Shown: one piece after another, positions 16,498-25,160 of the stretch | Numbering within the stretch: position 1 is the first letter of the stretch | Layout of the letters: each line of letters opens with the position of its first letter | Assembly (NCBI RefSeq): GCF_900626075.1 | Contig: NZ_UYZY01000002.1 | Coordinates: 1-64,000 of the forward strand | Source: Clostridium transplantifaecale | GTDB lineage: Bacteria > Bacillota > Clostridia > Lachnospirales > Lachnospiraceae | Direction of reading: 5' to 3' | DNA length: 64,000 bases | Translations under genes and position numbers: made by a program | Notes under the pieces: model-generated | What the model was told of the DNA's origin: nothing | The model's database searches: none | Seen by the model: only the letters and a program-made list of their open reading frames with translations

Positions 16498-17490
16498 TCA
16501 CCGATCACCAAAAATTGCATTCGTCCAGGCTGTCCTTCCATATTTGTCACTGACCTGGATCCTGATATAATCTTCATCCCCGTGCAGTGTATACATCCCC
16601 CTCTGTAACGTTTCCCCACGTTTTTTGCATACCAGGGAACGTCCGTCATTTATATGGTTACCTGCAATAAAATCAATTCTGTATACAGGAGAGCACTCAA
16701 TCCAGGCTTTTCCGGCCTCAATCCCCCAGTCATAAATTTCCGGCCCGGCGGAGGAATAGTAATTGCCTTTTATCATATTTTCCAGAATCGCCTCATGGGT
16801 CAGTTTCTCCGCCTTCACGACGATGTAACCGCCGCATGCATCGTCAAAGCTGCCTTCATTATGGTTGTCGTCGGTGGCTGCCGCGCCGATATTTCTTCCA
16901 CCGCGCAGCATCCTGTCCCAGCTTAGGCAGTCAAATCCCGTGTTGCTCTCATTTACCGTATTATAATTAAATATCTCAATCGCCCACAGCCCCTCCGTAT
17001 GGATGAATTCTTCCGGTTCCACCCTCGACCATACGGGGTGGTTATAAACCGTAATGCACCCTCTGCTTCTGAGGTAATCACAAAGTTTCTGTGACTCCCC
17101 GGCTCCGTCCCAGGTTCCGCAGAATTTTCTCGGTTCTACAAATTCCTGCTCTTCGAACACCTTTGCTCCGGCCTTTCTCTGCATTTCTTCCGTGCCCAGT
17201 ATTCCGTGAATATGGTGTACTTTCAGACGGCTCCCCGTCTGCTCCTTATCGCACAAGATAACGGAAGCCTCCAGTCCCGGAAGAATAATAAAATCTTCAC
17301 AGTCGAATTCATCTCTGCGGTCCGTATACAAATCATGCTCAGAAAAACAGAGGAAGCTGTATCCGTGCTCCCTGTAAAGTTCCACCGCCTCGTCCGGTGT
17401 CAGCCTGCCGTCAGAGCTTGTGGTGTGGCTGTGCAGATTCCCCTTATACCAGTTTCCTGATTCACTGAATCCTCTCTGATCTTTTATCAT
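16498..17490 (-). CDS. PHP-domain phosphoesterase
   Basis: A 330-residue cytoplasmic metal-dependent phosphoesterase. The PHP motifs are visible: NLHSHTTSSDG at the start, FSEHDLYTDRR, GLEAS, YNHPVWSR and a late Asp-His-type site near ATDDNHNEGS. The start MIKDQRG is preceded by GAGAGGAG. It lies 24 bases past the ABC ATPase stop-side neighbour on the same strand, and a second PHP protein stands at the other end of the importer genes, which suggests the importer brings in a phosphate ester that these enzymes split. Substrate unknown. Confidence 0.85.
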   Translation of the reverse strand: MIKDQRGFSESGNWYKGNLHSHTTSSDGRLTPDEAVELYREHGYSFLCFSEHDLYTDRRDEFDCEDFIILPGLEASVILCDKEQTGSRLKVHHIHGILGTEEMQRKAGAKVFEEQEFVEPRKFCGTWDGAGESQKLCDYLRSRGCITVYNHPVWSRVEPEEFIHTEGLWAIEIFNYNTVNESNTGFDCLSWDRMLRGGRNIGAAATDDNHNEGSFDDACGGYIVVKAEKLTHEAILENMIKGNYYSSAGPEIYDWGIEAGKAWIECSPVYRIDFIAGNHINDGRSLVCKKRGETLQRGMYTLHGDEDYIRIQVSDKYGRTAWTNAIFGDR

Positions 17491-17529
17491 AGTTGCTCCT
17501 CTCAATAAACAGATATTTGTCGGATTATA

Positions 17530-18534
17530 CTACAATGAGATGCAGTTTCTCTCCGCCACGGACAGATAGACCCTCTCGCCGTTGTCGAACAGCACCCGGC
17601 TCCTGAACAGCACGTCCGCGTGGATTTTTACGCCATTCACATTGATCTGATACCGGAGTACATTACCCCTCGGCATATTGTCCTCGACCACCCCTTCAAA
17701 ATGGTACTCTTCCCCGTTATCAACCGGTGATGACGAGATAGAAAACGTCTCCGGCCTTATGGCTGTCTCCCCTGTCCTCCTTTTCCCCGTCATTGCATAA
17801 AACTGCTCCGGTGTCACCTGGTTGTAATTGCCGATAAAGCTGGCGGCAAAACTGCTGACCGGCTTCGTATAGACGGAAACCGGATCACCCGACTGCTCAA
17901 TCCGGCCCTCATGGAAAAGGTGAATCACATCCGACATAACCATAGCTTCATCCTGATCGTGAGTGACAAAGATTGCCGTAAGGCCCAGCTTCTTCGTAAT
18001 CTGCTTAATGCTCACCTGCAGTGATTTCCGCAGTTTGGCGTCGATTGCGCTGAGAGGCTCGTCGAGAAGCAGCACCTTGGGTTCCATCACAATGCTCCTG
18101 GCCAGGGCCACCCTCTGCTGCTGCCCTCCCGACAGACTCGAAGGATACTGTTTTTCTTTTCCATTGAGCTCCACCATCCTGACGGCGGCGGCCACCTTTT
18201 CCCGGATCGCCTCCGGAGCCATCTTTTTCAGTTTCAACCCGAACGCGATATTTTCCTCGGCCGTCATGTTGGGGAAAAGGCTGTACTGCTGAAACACCAT
18301 CCCTATATTACGCTCCTTCGGCTCCCTGTCCGTGATATCCTCCCCATCCAGGAAAATCCGGCCTCCATTGACCTCCTCAAGGCCCGCAAGGCAGCGCAGA
18401 AGCGTGCTCTTACCGCAGCCTGACGGTCCTAACAGGGTGACAAACTGCCCTTTTTCGATATTCAGATCAATCCCTTTCAGCACCTGGTTCTCACCATAAT
18501 ATTTTTCTATATTTCGGAACTCTATATATGACAT
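17530..18534 (-). CDS. ABC importer ATPase (PotA/FbpC type)
   Basis: A 334-residue ATPase of the importer class with Walker A GPSGCGKST, signature LSGGQQQRVALARS, Walker B LLLDEPLSAID and H-loop VTHDQDEA. Residues after about 240 form a TOBE-like regulatory domain (AIRPETFSISS...GVVEDNMPRGN). It energises the two permeases; the start overlaps the upstream permease gene by 13 bases. The closest functional classes are spermidine/putrescine, ferric iron and 2-aminoethylphosphonate importers; the sequence alone does not choose between them. Confidence 0.9.
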   Translation of the reverse strand: MSYIEFRNIEKYYGENQVLKGIDLNIEKGQFVTLLGPSGCGKSTLLRCLAGLEEVNGGRIFLDGEDITDREPKERNIGMVFQQYSLFPNMTAEENIAFGLKLKKMAPEAIREKVAAAVRMVELNGKEKQYPSSLSGGQQQRVALARSIVMEPKVLLLDEPLSAIDAKLRKSLQVSIKQITKKLGLTAIFVTHDQDEAMVMSDVIHLFHEGRIEQSGDPVSVYTKPVSSFAASFIGNYNQVTPEQFYAMTGKRRTGETAIRPETFSISSSPVDNGEEYHFEGVVEDNMPRGNVLRYQINVNGVKIHADVLFRSRVLFDNGERVYLSVAERNCISL

Positions 18535-19340
18535 TTTTTATCCTCTCTTTTTCTTCTCTGTCCCTTCTCCTCTTTCCCTCCCAGAAATACGAGGCCGGAT
18601 ATCAGAAGCGTGACACAGAAAAGCACAATAATAATGGCGCATGTCCTCTGGCTGGATTTTTTCATCACGTCGTACAGATACATCTGCGCCGTTGGAAAAT
18701 AATTGCCCGCCATCGTATTAATGACGACAAAATCACCAAACACAATCGCCATTGCAAGCATCGCGGACACCATGACGCCTCCCATAATGTTCGGGACGAC
18801 AATGTGAAAAAAGGCATAAAACGGTCCCGCACCCAGCATCTGCGCCGCCTCGATCAGCCTTGACGCATTCATCCCGTTCAGGTTATTGCGGATTCCCTGA
18901 TACACATAAGGCAGCACCACAATACAGTACGTGGACGTCAGCATGAAAAGGCGGTTGCTGAAAGGTTCCGGAGCGTCGGCATATAATGACAGCACACTGA
19001 TTGGAAGAATGACTCCCTGGATGGCATAAGGCATCGTGCACAATATTTTCATGTATTTATCAAGACGCGGGCAGTAAACCACCACGACATACATTGCCAG
19101 AAGAACGGCCAGCGTACAGAAGATAATCGGCAGGACCGAAATCAGAATGGTTCTTCCCAGCGACATCCAGAAATCCCTGTCCGAAAAGATTTCCGTGTAC
19201 GCCCTCAGAGTAAATCCCTCCGGCATGATATCCATCCACTCGCTGAACATGGAGTAAAGGAATGTAAAAAAGAGGGGAATCAGAAGGTAAATTCCAATCA
19301 CAATCAGGACAGCGCCTGAACCTGTTTTTTTCTTTTTCAT
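18522..19340 (-). CDS. ABC importer permease, second subunit (PotC-like)
   Basis: A 272-residue permease with six predicted membrane helices and the coupling loop EAAQMLGAGPFYAFFHIVVPNIMGG (the EAA motif that docks on the ATPase). The C-terminus is strongly basic. It overlaps both neighbours (4 bases with the first permease, 13 with the ATPase), so the transporter genes are translated as a unit. Confidence 0.9.
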   Translation of the reverse strand: MKKKKTGSGAVLIVIGIYLLIPLFFTFLYSMFSEWMDIMPEGFTLRAYTEIFSDRDFWMSLGRTILISVLPIIFCTLAVLLAMYVVVVYCPRLDKYMKILCTMPYAIQGVILPISVLSLYADAPEPFSNRLFMLTSTYCIVVLPYVYQGIRNNLNGMNASRLIEAAQMLGAGPFYAFFHIVVPNIMGGVMVSAMLAMAIVFGDFVVINTMAGNYFPTAQMYLYDVMKKSSQRTCAIIIVLFCVTLLISGLVFLGGKEEKGQRRKREDKKCHI

Positions 19341-20179
19341 CGGCTCTCCTCTCCCTTTTTGCGGGTAAGTGACTGTGTTATAAAAATAGACATTGTCATC
19401 ATCATCATTAATACAACGGCCAGAGCGCTGCCAAACTGGGGCCTCTGCACCACGTCTCCGGTAAACTGTTCCGAAATCCGGATCGGAAGGATAGAAAAGT
19501 TATTCATGAGCAGGGCGTAAGCCGTCGCATAGGCTGAAATGGCATTGGCAAACAGGGTGGAAAATGTTCCCAGGATACTCGGCATTAAAACCGGAATTCC
19601 CACCTTTCTCCAGAATACGGCGCTGTTTCCTCCCATCAGACTGACCGCCTCTTTCCACTCATTTCTGATTGAATCAAAGGCGGGAATCAGGAGCAGCGTC
19701 GCCAGCGGAATCTGAAAGTACACATAGGTCAGCATCAGTCCCCAGACCGTGTACAGAGGAAACTCGGCAGCCGCACTGATTCCCAGGCTGCGGCCCAGGA
19801 TTGTAATCACTCCGGCGTTGCCGAGCAGGATGATGAAGGAAAAAGCCAGCGGAACTCCGGAAAAATTGGAAACCATGTTGAGGATGCTCATAAAAATGCG
19901 CTTCGCGCGGCCTCCCTTCTCGCATGCGGCCCTGCCTCCTACAAAGGCGACGGACAGACCGATTACAGCCGAAACTACGGAAATTAGCAGGCTGTTTTTA
20001 ATTGCCGTCAGATACAGCGGTTTGCTGAATATATTAATATAATTTTGTATTGTAAAGCCGGTTTCTCCGCTCTCAGGCATAAAACTTTTCACGATAATAG
20101 TGAATACCGGCAGGATTTCAAACATTCCTGCCAGTATCAAGAACGGGAGCAGAGCGGCGAAATAAGTTCTTTTCTTCAC
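19337..20179 (-). CDS. ABC importer permease, first subunit (PotB-like)
   Basis: A 280-residue permease with six predicted membrane helices; the coupling loop is KEAVSLMGGNSAVFWRKVGIPVLMPS. It pairs with the second permease to form the channel. It begins 18 bases after the binding-protein gene. Confidence 0.9.
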   Translation of the reverse strand: MKKRTYFAALLPFLILAGMFEILPVFTIIVKSFMPESGETGFTIQNYINIFSKPLYLTAIKNSLLISVVSAVIGLSVAFVGGRAACEKGGRAKRIFMSILNMVSNFSGVPLAFSFIILLGNAGVITILGRSLGISAAAEFPLYTVWGLMLTYVYFQIPLATLLLIPAFDSIRNEWKEAVSLMGGNSAVFWRKVGIPVLMPSILGTFSTLFANAISAYATAYALLMNNFSILPIRISEQFTGDVVQRPQFGSALAVVLMMMMTMSIFITQSLTRKKGEESR

Positions 20180-20197
20180 GCTTTCATTCTCCCCATA

Positions 20198-21295
20198 TTA
20201 TTTTGCGTAAGCCACTACTTCTTCCTGCCACATGGCTCCGATCTCTTTCGTCGTCTTGTCCCAGGCTGCCTGATCCTTCACCATGCGGCTGTTCTCATAC
20301 TGATCGTCCGGCAGCATTTTTTCCTTCACCTCCTGCGGAAGCTCCACGTCCCTGACGGGTCTTGCATACCCCTTTGCCAGGTTAATCTGTCCCTCGTCGC
20401 TCAATATGTATTCACGGGCCATAGCTGCTGCGTGAGGTCTCTGGGAGTAGGCGTTTAAAATCGTGCAGTATCCGCTCTGAATGGAGCCCTCCGACGGGAT
20501 GTTGATTTCAAAATCTGCACTGGGATTGTTCTCTACAAACTGGTCACGGTAACCGAGTGCGTTATAGTCCCAGAGGAAAGCGACCCCTACTTCGCCCTTT
20601 TCAATGCGCGCCATGGAGAACTCACCCAGGTCGAGTCTGCCCTGCTCGGCAATCTGCTTAAAAAAGTCAAGTCCGGGTTTAATATTACTCTCATCCCCGC
20701 CCATTGCAATGGCTGCCGCCAGAACTGCGAACTGCGCCTGGTTTGCCGCCGACACATCGCCTACCGCTATCTTGTAGTCACCTTCCAGCAGGTCAGCAAA
20801 GGACTTCGGCGCCTCCTTGACCAGCTTTTTATTGGTCATCATCGTCATTGTGCCGTAATAACCGATGATCCAGTCTCCGTCATCGTCCTTAGCCCAGTCC
20901 GGAATGGAATCCCAGTAACTTGTCTTATATTTTAAAGTGACGCCTTTTTCCTCGGCAATCGGTCCGAATGCCTGCCCCACATCCCCGATATCCTTTGTCG
21001 CCTTTTTCTTCTCCGCCTCAAAAAGGGAAATTTCCTCGGCAGATGACATGTCGGTGTCCGTATGCTCCAGACCGTATTCGCTCTTGATTCCTTCCCATGT
21101 CTCAATCCAGTTTGCCCATGTGTCCGGCATTCCGACCGAATCAACTCTTCCCTCTTTCTTCGCCTCCGTCAGAATTGCGTCTACACTCATACTGTTTAAA
21201 TCTACTGCCTCCGATGTGGTCTGGCTGGAACATCCCGCCAAGGCTCCCACTGTTACGGCTGCCGCCAGCAGTACAGATAATCCTCTCTTTTTCAT
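20198..21295 (-). CDS. ABC importer substrate-binding lipoprotein
   Basis: A 365-residue extracellular binding protein with a signal peptide and lipobox LAGCSS (Cys at about 21). The mature part has the two-lobed PotD/FbpA-like fold, with hinge-region motifs such as GYYGTMTMMTNKKLV, LLEGDYKIAVGDVSA and VAFLWDYNALGYRD. It is the first gene of the importer operon. The ligand is unknown; the two PHP phosphoesterases nearby point to a phosphorylated compound. Confidence 0.88.
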   Translation of the reverse strand: MKKRGLSVLLAAAVTVGALAGCSSQTTSEAVDLNSMSVDAILTEAKKEGRVDSVGMPDTWANWIETWEGIKSEYGLEHTDTDMSSAEEISLFEAEKKKATKDIGDVGQAFGPIAEEKGVTLKYKTSYWDSIPDWAKDDDGDWIIGYYGTMTMMTNKKLVKEAPKSFADLLEGDYKIAVGDVSAANQAQFAVLAAAIAMGGDESNIKPGLDFFKQIAEQGRLDLGEFSMARIEKGEVGVAFLWDYNALGYRDQFVENNPSADFEINIPSEGSIQSGYCTILNAYSQRPHAAAMAREYILSDEGQINLAKGYARPVRDVELPQEVKEKMLPDDQYENSRMVKDQAAWDKTTKEIGAMWQEEVVAYAK

Positions 21296-21371
21296 GTTAT
21301 ATCCTCTCTTTATATTAGTCTGAATAACGCTCCGGTACTCCGCTGTCTGCGTTTTGTCCGGTGCAGTATTA

Positions 21372-21416
21372 AGTATACGGGAGTAATGTAAAGTCTGTTA
21401 TCAGTGTAATGTAAAG
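21372..21416 (-). promoter_or_regulatory. Promoter with paired direct repeats before the importer operon
   Basis: GTAATGTAAAG occurs twice (21383-21393 and 21406-21416), 23 bases apart, i.e. about two helical turns. On the minus strand a TATACT box lies at 21372-21377, but the -35 position (TAACAG) is poor. One repeat lies between the boxes and one upstream, which suggests a regulator binding site; the regulator is unknown. Confidence 0.5.
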
Positions 21417-21435
21417 AGTTGGGAAAAGTTGGGTG

Positions 21436-21470
21436 GAAAAAAAGCTATGGCCAAAATTTGCACCATAGCT
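21436..21470 (-). terminator. Terminator of the second PHP gene
   Basis: AGCTATGG-N12-CCATAGCT forms a perfect 8-bp stem, followed on the minus strand by TTTTTTT. It lies about 170 bases past the PHP stop codon and separates it from the importer operon. Confidence 0.85.
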
Positions 21471-21638
21471 TCCTAATTATTATATATAACTCTCTAACTA
21501 CTCTTTTATCCCATTTTTGTTTCTAAAATATATATATAACTTGACGGATTATCTCTTGAACATTTATCAACCTTTAGCCGAATTATAAAACACTCAACTT
21601 CCTCCACTTTATATAAAATGTCCTTTATAAATACAGTT

Positions 21639-22451
21639 TTACAGTTCCACCTCACGGAATCCTCCGCCCGGCGCCAGCACCGTCGTATGGGTAAAACCAC
21701 ATTCCGCCGCCAGCCTGGCCGCCTGTTCGAACCGGTATCCAATGGTATCGGCACAGTGGCTGTCGGAGTTGATCATAATCCGGCCGCCCATGTTCTTCAG
21801 TTCTTTCAATAGAATCCGGTTCGGGTATGGCTGAGTCTTATATCCTCTCGACATGACGCCCGTGTTAATTTCAAAAGGCAGGCCCTCCGCATTCAGTTTT
21901 TTCATCGCCGCCAGGGCCGGTTCCAGGTATTCATCCCTTGTCTCGTCAAAGTCCCTGTAACCCTCATTAAACTTCGTCATCAAATCAAAGTGTCCCACCC
22001 AGTCACAGCGGGTTCTGTCATAGACCGTCGCCTCCAGCTCATAATAATCGCGGGCCAGGGCATACCAGTCTCCGTTCCACAGGCGGTTCACCGCAGCCGT
22101 CAGCCTCTCCCGGCCGGCATCCATCTCGATATATTCCCCGTTTTTAAAAACACAGTGGGTGGAACCGATGGCATACTCCGCCTCCTGGACGGGTCCCAGA
22201 CAGTCCAGCTCAATTCCAATATAGAGATTCATTCTCCCCGCATATTCCTCGCGCAGTCTGTGAAGCTCTTCCCTGTATTGTTTAAGAACCTGATCCGGCA
22301 TTCCAAAATCTTTCAGGCAGAAAGAAAAATCGGCGTGGCCGGAGACTCCGAAATCGGTCATCCCCATTTTATAAGCCGCCTCCACCATCTGTGCGGCGGT
22401 ACTCTTTCCATCGCAAAATGTTGTATGTGTATGAAAATCAGCTCTCAGCAT
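21639..22451 (-). CDS. PHP-family phosphatase, histidinol-phosphatase-like (HisK type)
   Basis: A 270-residue metal-dependent phosphatase. Motifs in order are DFHTHTTFCDG, GVSGHADFSF, GIELD, WVGHFDLMTKF, EINTGVMSRGY and MINSDSHCADTIGYRFEQA, matching the HisJ/HisK branch of PHP phosphatases that splits histidinol phosphate. No his genes are nearby, and its position next to an importer and another PHP protein allows a catabolic role instead. It is its own transcription unit with a strong terminator. Confidence 0.85.
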   Translation of the reverse strand: MLRADFHTHTTFCDGKSTAAQMVEAAYKMGMTDFGVSGHADFSFCLKDFGMPDQVLKQYREELHRLREEYAGRMNLYIGIELDCLGPVQEAEYAIGSTHCVFKNGEYIEMDAGRERLTAAVNRLWNGDWYALARDYYELEATVYDRTRCDWVGHFDLMTKFNEGYRDFDETRDEYLEPALAAMKKLNAEGLPFEINTGVMSRGYKTQPYPNRILLKELKNMGGRIMINSDSHCADTIGYRFEQAARLAAECGFTHTTVLAPGGGFREVEL

Positions 22452-22533
22452 AAATTAATCCTTTCCGGTACATTTCTGATGCATTTCTACTCTAGCCGAT
22501 TATTTTCACAGATTCAAGGACTTTTCTAAAGTT

Positions 22534-23433
22534 TTACCCGGACTTTACCTCCCCTTTTCCGGAAATCAGCCGAAGAAGGGACCGAAGCGGTTCCGTCATG
22601 TGCTTTTCTTTATGCCGGATAACAAGAAGATCATTCTTAAGCTGCAGACCGTCCATCCTGACCGATATAAGACTCCACTCCTCAAGCTCCTTTCTGACCA
22701 GTATATCCGGCAGTACCGTGAGGCCAAGACCGGCCTTTGCCGCTTCAATAAGCGCGGTAGAATTGACGCTGGTCCATGCGGGATAAGCCGTGTAACCGGC
22801 CAGATACAGAGTGCTGTCCAACGTGTCGCGGATGGCGCTGCCCTTCTCGCGAAGCAGCAGACGCTCGCCACAAAATCGTTCCAGAGACAGACATTCCTCC
22901 TCAGCCGGATAACCGGCCAGATATCCGGGGCAGCACAAAATGTACATTTTATATGAATCAAAGGCCTCACAGATAAATGGCCCCTGGGGAGCAGCCCCTT
23001 CTATCAGCGCAAAATCGGCCTCGCCATTTTGGAGCACTTCAACCGCCGTAGCCGCCGGAACCACTTCCACAGTAACCGGAAGTCCGGGCCAAAGCTCCCC
23101 AAATTGTTTCAATATAGCGGGCAGATAAAACGCCGCTATCGTAATACTGGAAACAATGTGGACCGGAGCCTGCTTTTCCAGGCAGTTGATCCTGGAATCC
23201 AGTACATCACACGATGCCAGAATCGGCGTCACCTCCTCCAGAAGCAGCCTGCCGCTTTCCGTTATACTGATGCTCTTCGACAGTCTGTCAAACAGCGCCG
23301 TGCCTGCCCTCTCCTCCAGTTCCCTGATAGCGTGGGAAACTGCGGACTGTGTAATATACAGGCTCTCCGCCGCTTTCGTGAAGCTGCCTGTCTCCGCCAC
23401 CGCCTTGAATATCCTGAAATGCCTGAGTGTCAT
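22534..23433 (-). CDS. LysR-family transcriptional regulator
   Basis: A 299-residue regulator with an N-terminal winged helix-turn-helix (about 1-60; TGSFTKAAESLYITQSAVSHAIRELEE) and a two-lobed effector-binding domain (about 90-295). The start MTLRHFRIF has GGGAGG upstream; the longer frame has no ribosome site. It is divergent from the chromate-transporter genes and probably controls them. Confidence 0.92.
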   Translation of the reverse strand: MTLRHFRIFKAVAETGSFTKAAESLYITQSAVSHAIRELEERAGTALFDRLSKSISITESGRLLLEEVTPILASCDVLDSRINCLEKQAPVHIVSSITIAAFYLPAILKQFGELWPGLPVTVEVVPAATAVEVLQNGEADFALIEGAAPQGPFICEAFDSYKMYILCCPGYLAGYPAEEECLSLERFCGERLLLREKGSAIRDTLDSTLYLAGYTAYPAWTSVNSTALIEAAKAGLGLTVLPDILVRKELEEWSLISVRMDGLQLKNDLLVIRHKEKHMTEPLRSLLRLISGKGEVKSG

Positions 23434-23485
23434 CGCCCAACCTCCCGGTAATTTATATATAAATCGCAAACGCATAGTTCAAATT

Positions 23486-23600
23486 CACATGAACTAAAGT
23501 CGTACAAACCAAAAGTCAGATAAACCAAAGTGACATGAATAAAAGTAATTGATATAACAAAATTATATCATTTTACAGATGGGTATGCAAACGGTATAAT
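23486..23600 (+). promoter_or_regulatory. Promoter and LysR-type operators of the chr genes
   Basis: TTTACA (23572-23577) and TATAAT (23595-23600) are 17 bases apart. Just upstream, GATATAA-CAAAA-TTATATC (23551-23569) is a perfect dyad where a LysR activator normally sits. Farther up, two 15-base repeats of the form (C/G)ACATGAAxxAAAGT lie at 23486-23500 and 23532-23546. Confidence 0.6.
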
Positions 23601-23682
23601 GAGGAATGAGAACGCAGCATGGACGGTATGCTCCCGTCCGCCATCTCACTAAATTTATCATGATATCCAGGAGGAAAAACGT

Positions 23683-24417
23683 ATGCATCAAAACTGCGTA
23701 TCTATAGAAGAGACATCTATTGAGAAGACATCTGTTGAGAAGACATCTGTTGAGAAGACATCTGTTGAGAAGACCTTTATCGAAAAGACATTATTAGAAA
23801 AAGAACCCATCAAGAAGGAATCCCCAAAAACAGGCCCCGGCCTGTACCTATGGCTGTTTTCCATCAACCTCTTCATCAGCGCCTTCACATTTGGCGGCGG
23901 ATATGTCGTCGTTCCTATGATTCGCAAATACTTTGTCGAACAGAAAAAACTGTTCACCGAGGAAGAACTGATGAACATGGCGGCCGTCGCCCAGTCCGTA
24001 CCCGGCGCAATTGCAATCAATCTGTCCGCTCTGGCCGGATACAGAAGCGCAGGCATGATTGGCGTATTTCTGTCCTGTCTTGCGGCCGTGCTTCCTCCCG
24101 TTGCAATTCTGTCCGCCGTCTCTGCATGGTACACAGTATTTTCTACCAATGTGATGATTGCGGCCGTACTGAAAGGAATGCAGGCGGGCGCAGCGGCTCT
24201 CATCGTAGATTTGGTAATCGACATGACAGATATGATCGTAAAGGAACGTTCCATTTTCCTCACGATGATGGTTCCCGCGTCCTTTATAGCGGGTTTTATT
24301 TTCCATATCAATGTGGCCGTGATTCTGGCCGTATGCTGCTTTTTATGTATTCTGCGCCTCCTCATCGGGGAACAGAGACGGGTCAGGGAACAAGAATCAG
24401 GCGGTGAAACCGCTTAG
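23683..24417 (+). CDS. Chromate transporter family protein, subunit 1, with pentad-repeat tail
   Basis: A 244-residue short-chain CHR-family membrane protein with about five to six helices and the conserved FTFGGGYVVVPMI and VPGAIAINLSALAG motifs. The CHR family exports chromate by pairing two such halves; many gut bacteria carry it without chromate exposure, so the natural substrate is uncertain. Residues 7-46 are unusual: eight tandem pentads of type (S/T)(I/V)EKT, encoded by near-identical 15-base repeats, precede the first helix. AGGAGG lies 7-8 bases before this ATG, so the tail is translated. The second half gene follows. Confidence 0.85.
   Translation: MHQNCVSIEETSIEKTSVEKTSVEKTSVEKTFIEKTLLEKEPIKKESPKTGPGLYLWLFSINLFISAFTFGGGYVVVPMIRKYFVEQKKLFTEEELMNMAAVAQSVPGAIAINLSALAGYRSAGMIGVFLSCLAAVLPPVAILSAVSAWYTVFSTNVMIAAVLKGMQAGAAALIVDLVIDMTDMIVKERSIFLTMMVPASFIAGFIFHINVAVILAVCCFLCILRLLIGEQRRVREQESGGETA
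23698..23820 (+). repeat. 15-base in-frame tandem repeats inside the chr subunit
   Basis: Unit ACATCTGTTGAGAAG is present three times exactly and about five more times with decay at both edges. Each unit adds five residues (TSVEK), so copy-number change would lengthen or shorten the tail without shifting the frame. Confidence 0.85.
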
Positions 24418-24453
24418 GATTAAAATAACAATAACCTCAGGAGGTAGACAGAC

Positions 24454-25011
24454 GTGAATCTTTTATGGAAACTTTTCACCGCATTTTTTCAGATAGGGCT
24501 TTTCAGCATCGGCGGCGGTTATGCAGTCATCCCCAATATCCAGGAGCAGGTTGTGGGAAAATACAGCTGGATCTCCCAGAAAATATTTACCGACATCATT
24601 ACAATTTCCCAGATGACCCCCGGGCCTCTGGCCGTAAATACTTCCACCTTTGTCGGAATCCGGATCGCCGGACTCCCCGGCGCAGCCCTGGCTACCCTCG
24701 GCTGCGTCATATCAGGCATCAGCCTGTCCGTAGGCCTGCACTGTCTGTTCAACCGGTATAAAAAATCACAGTATGTGACGGAAGTCCTGAAGGGCCTTAA
24801 GTCCGCGTCGCTGGGACTCGTCGTCTCGGCCGCGGCCTCCATTATGCTGCTCACCTTCACAGGCTCATCCGTTTTTACCGCTCATCCCGATATCGACCTG
24901 GGCGCCGTCCTGGTGTTTCTCGGTTCCATGCTGATTCTGCGAAGAAAAAAAGTGGGGCCGGTCTTTCTGATGTCACTGACGGGGCTGGCGGGTTTGTTTT
25001 TATACCGGTAA
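24454..25011 (+). CDS. Chromate transporter family protein, subunit 2
   Basis: A 185-residue second CHR half with FSIGGGYAVIPNIQEQVV and MTPGPLAVNTSTFVG motifs and about five membrane helices. It starts at GTG, with AGGAGG 8 bases upstream. It lies 36 bases after subunit 1 and would form a heterodimer with it, the halves in opposite membrane orientation as known for paired CHR proteins. Confidence 0.88.
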   Translation: MNLLWKLFTAFFQIGLFSIGGGYAVIPNIQEQVVGKYSWISQKIFTDIITISQMTPGPLAVNTSTFVGIRIAGLPGAALATLGCVISGISLSVGLHCLFNRYKKSQYVTEVLKGLKSASLGLVVSAAASIMLLTFTGSSVFTAHPDIDLGAVLVFLGSMLILRRKKVGPVFLMSLTGLAGLFLYR

Positions 25012-25100
25012 TCTCCGGCTTAATCAATTTAGACGCGGAATACATCCCCAGTAAACAATAACTACTGTTTTCTTAATAAATTGCTTCAAAGAAAATTCAG

Positions 25101-25129
25101 TTGTATTTTCTCCCGATGTGAAATACAAT
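25101..25129 (+). promoter_or_regulatory. SigA promoter of uppP
   Basis: TTGTAT-N17-TACAAT, 31 bases before the uppP start codon. Confidence 0.7.
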
Positions 25130-25160
25130 AGAAAAGCATGTGTAAAGGAGAAAACAGCTT

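Noticed and set aside
23698..23820. Tandem repeats as a possible CRISPR array
   Set aside because: Units are 15 bases, contiguous and in frame with no spacers; they code the pentad tail of the chr subunit.
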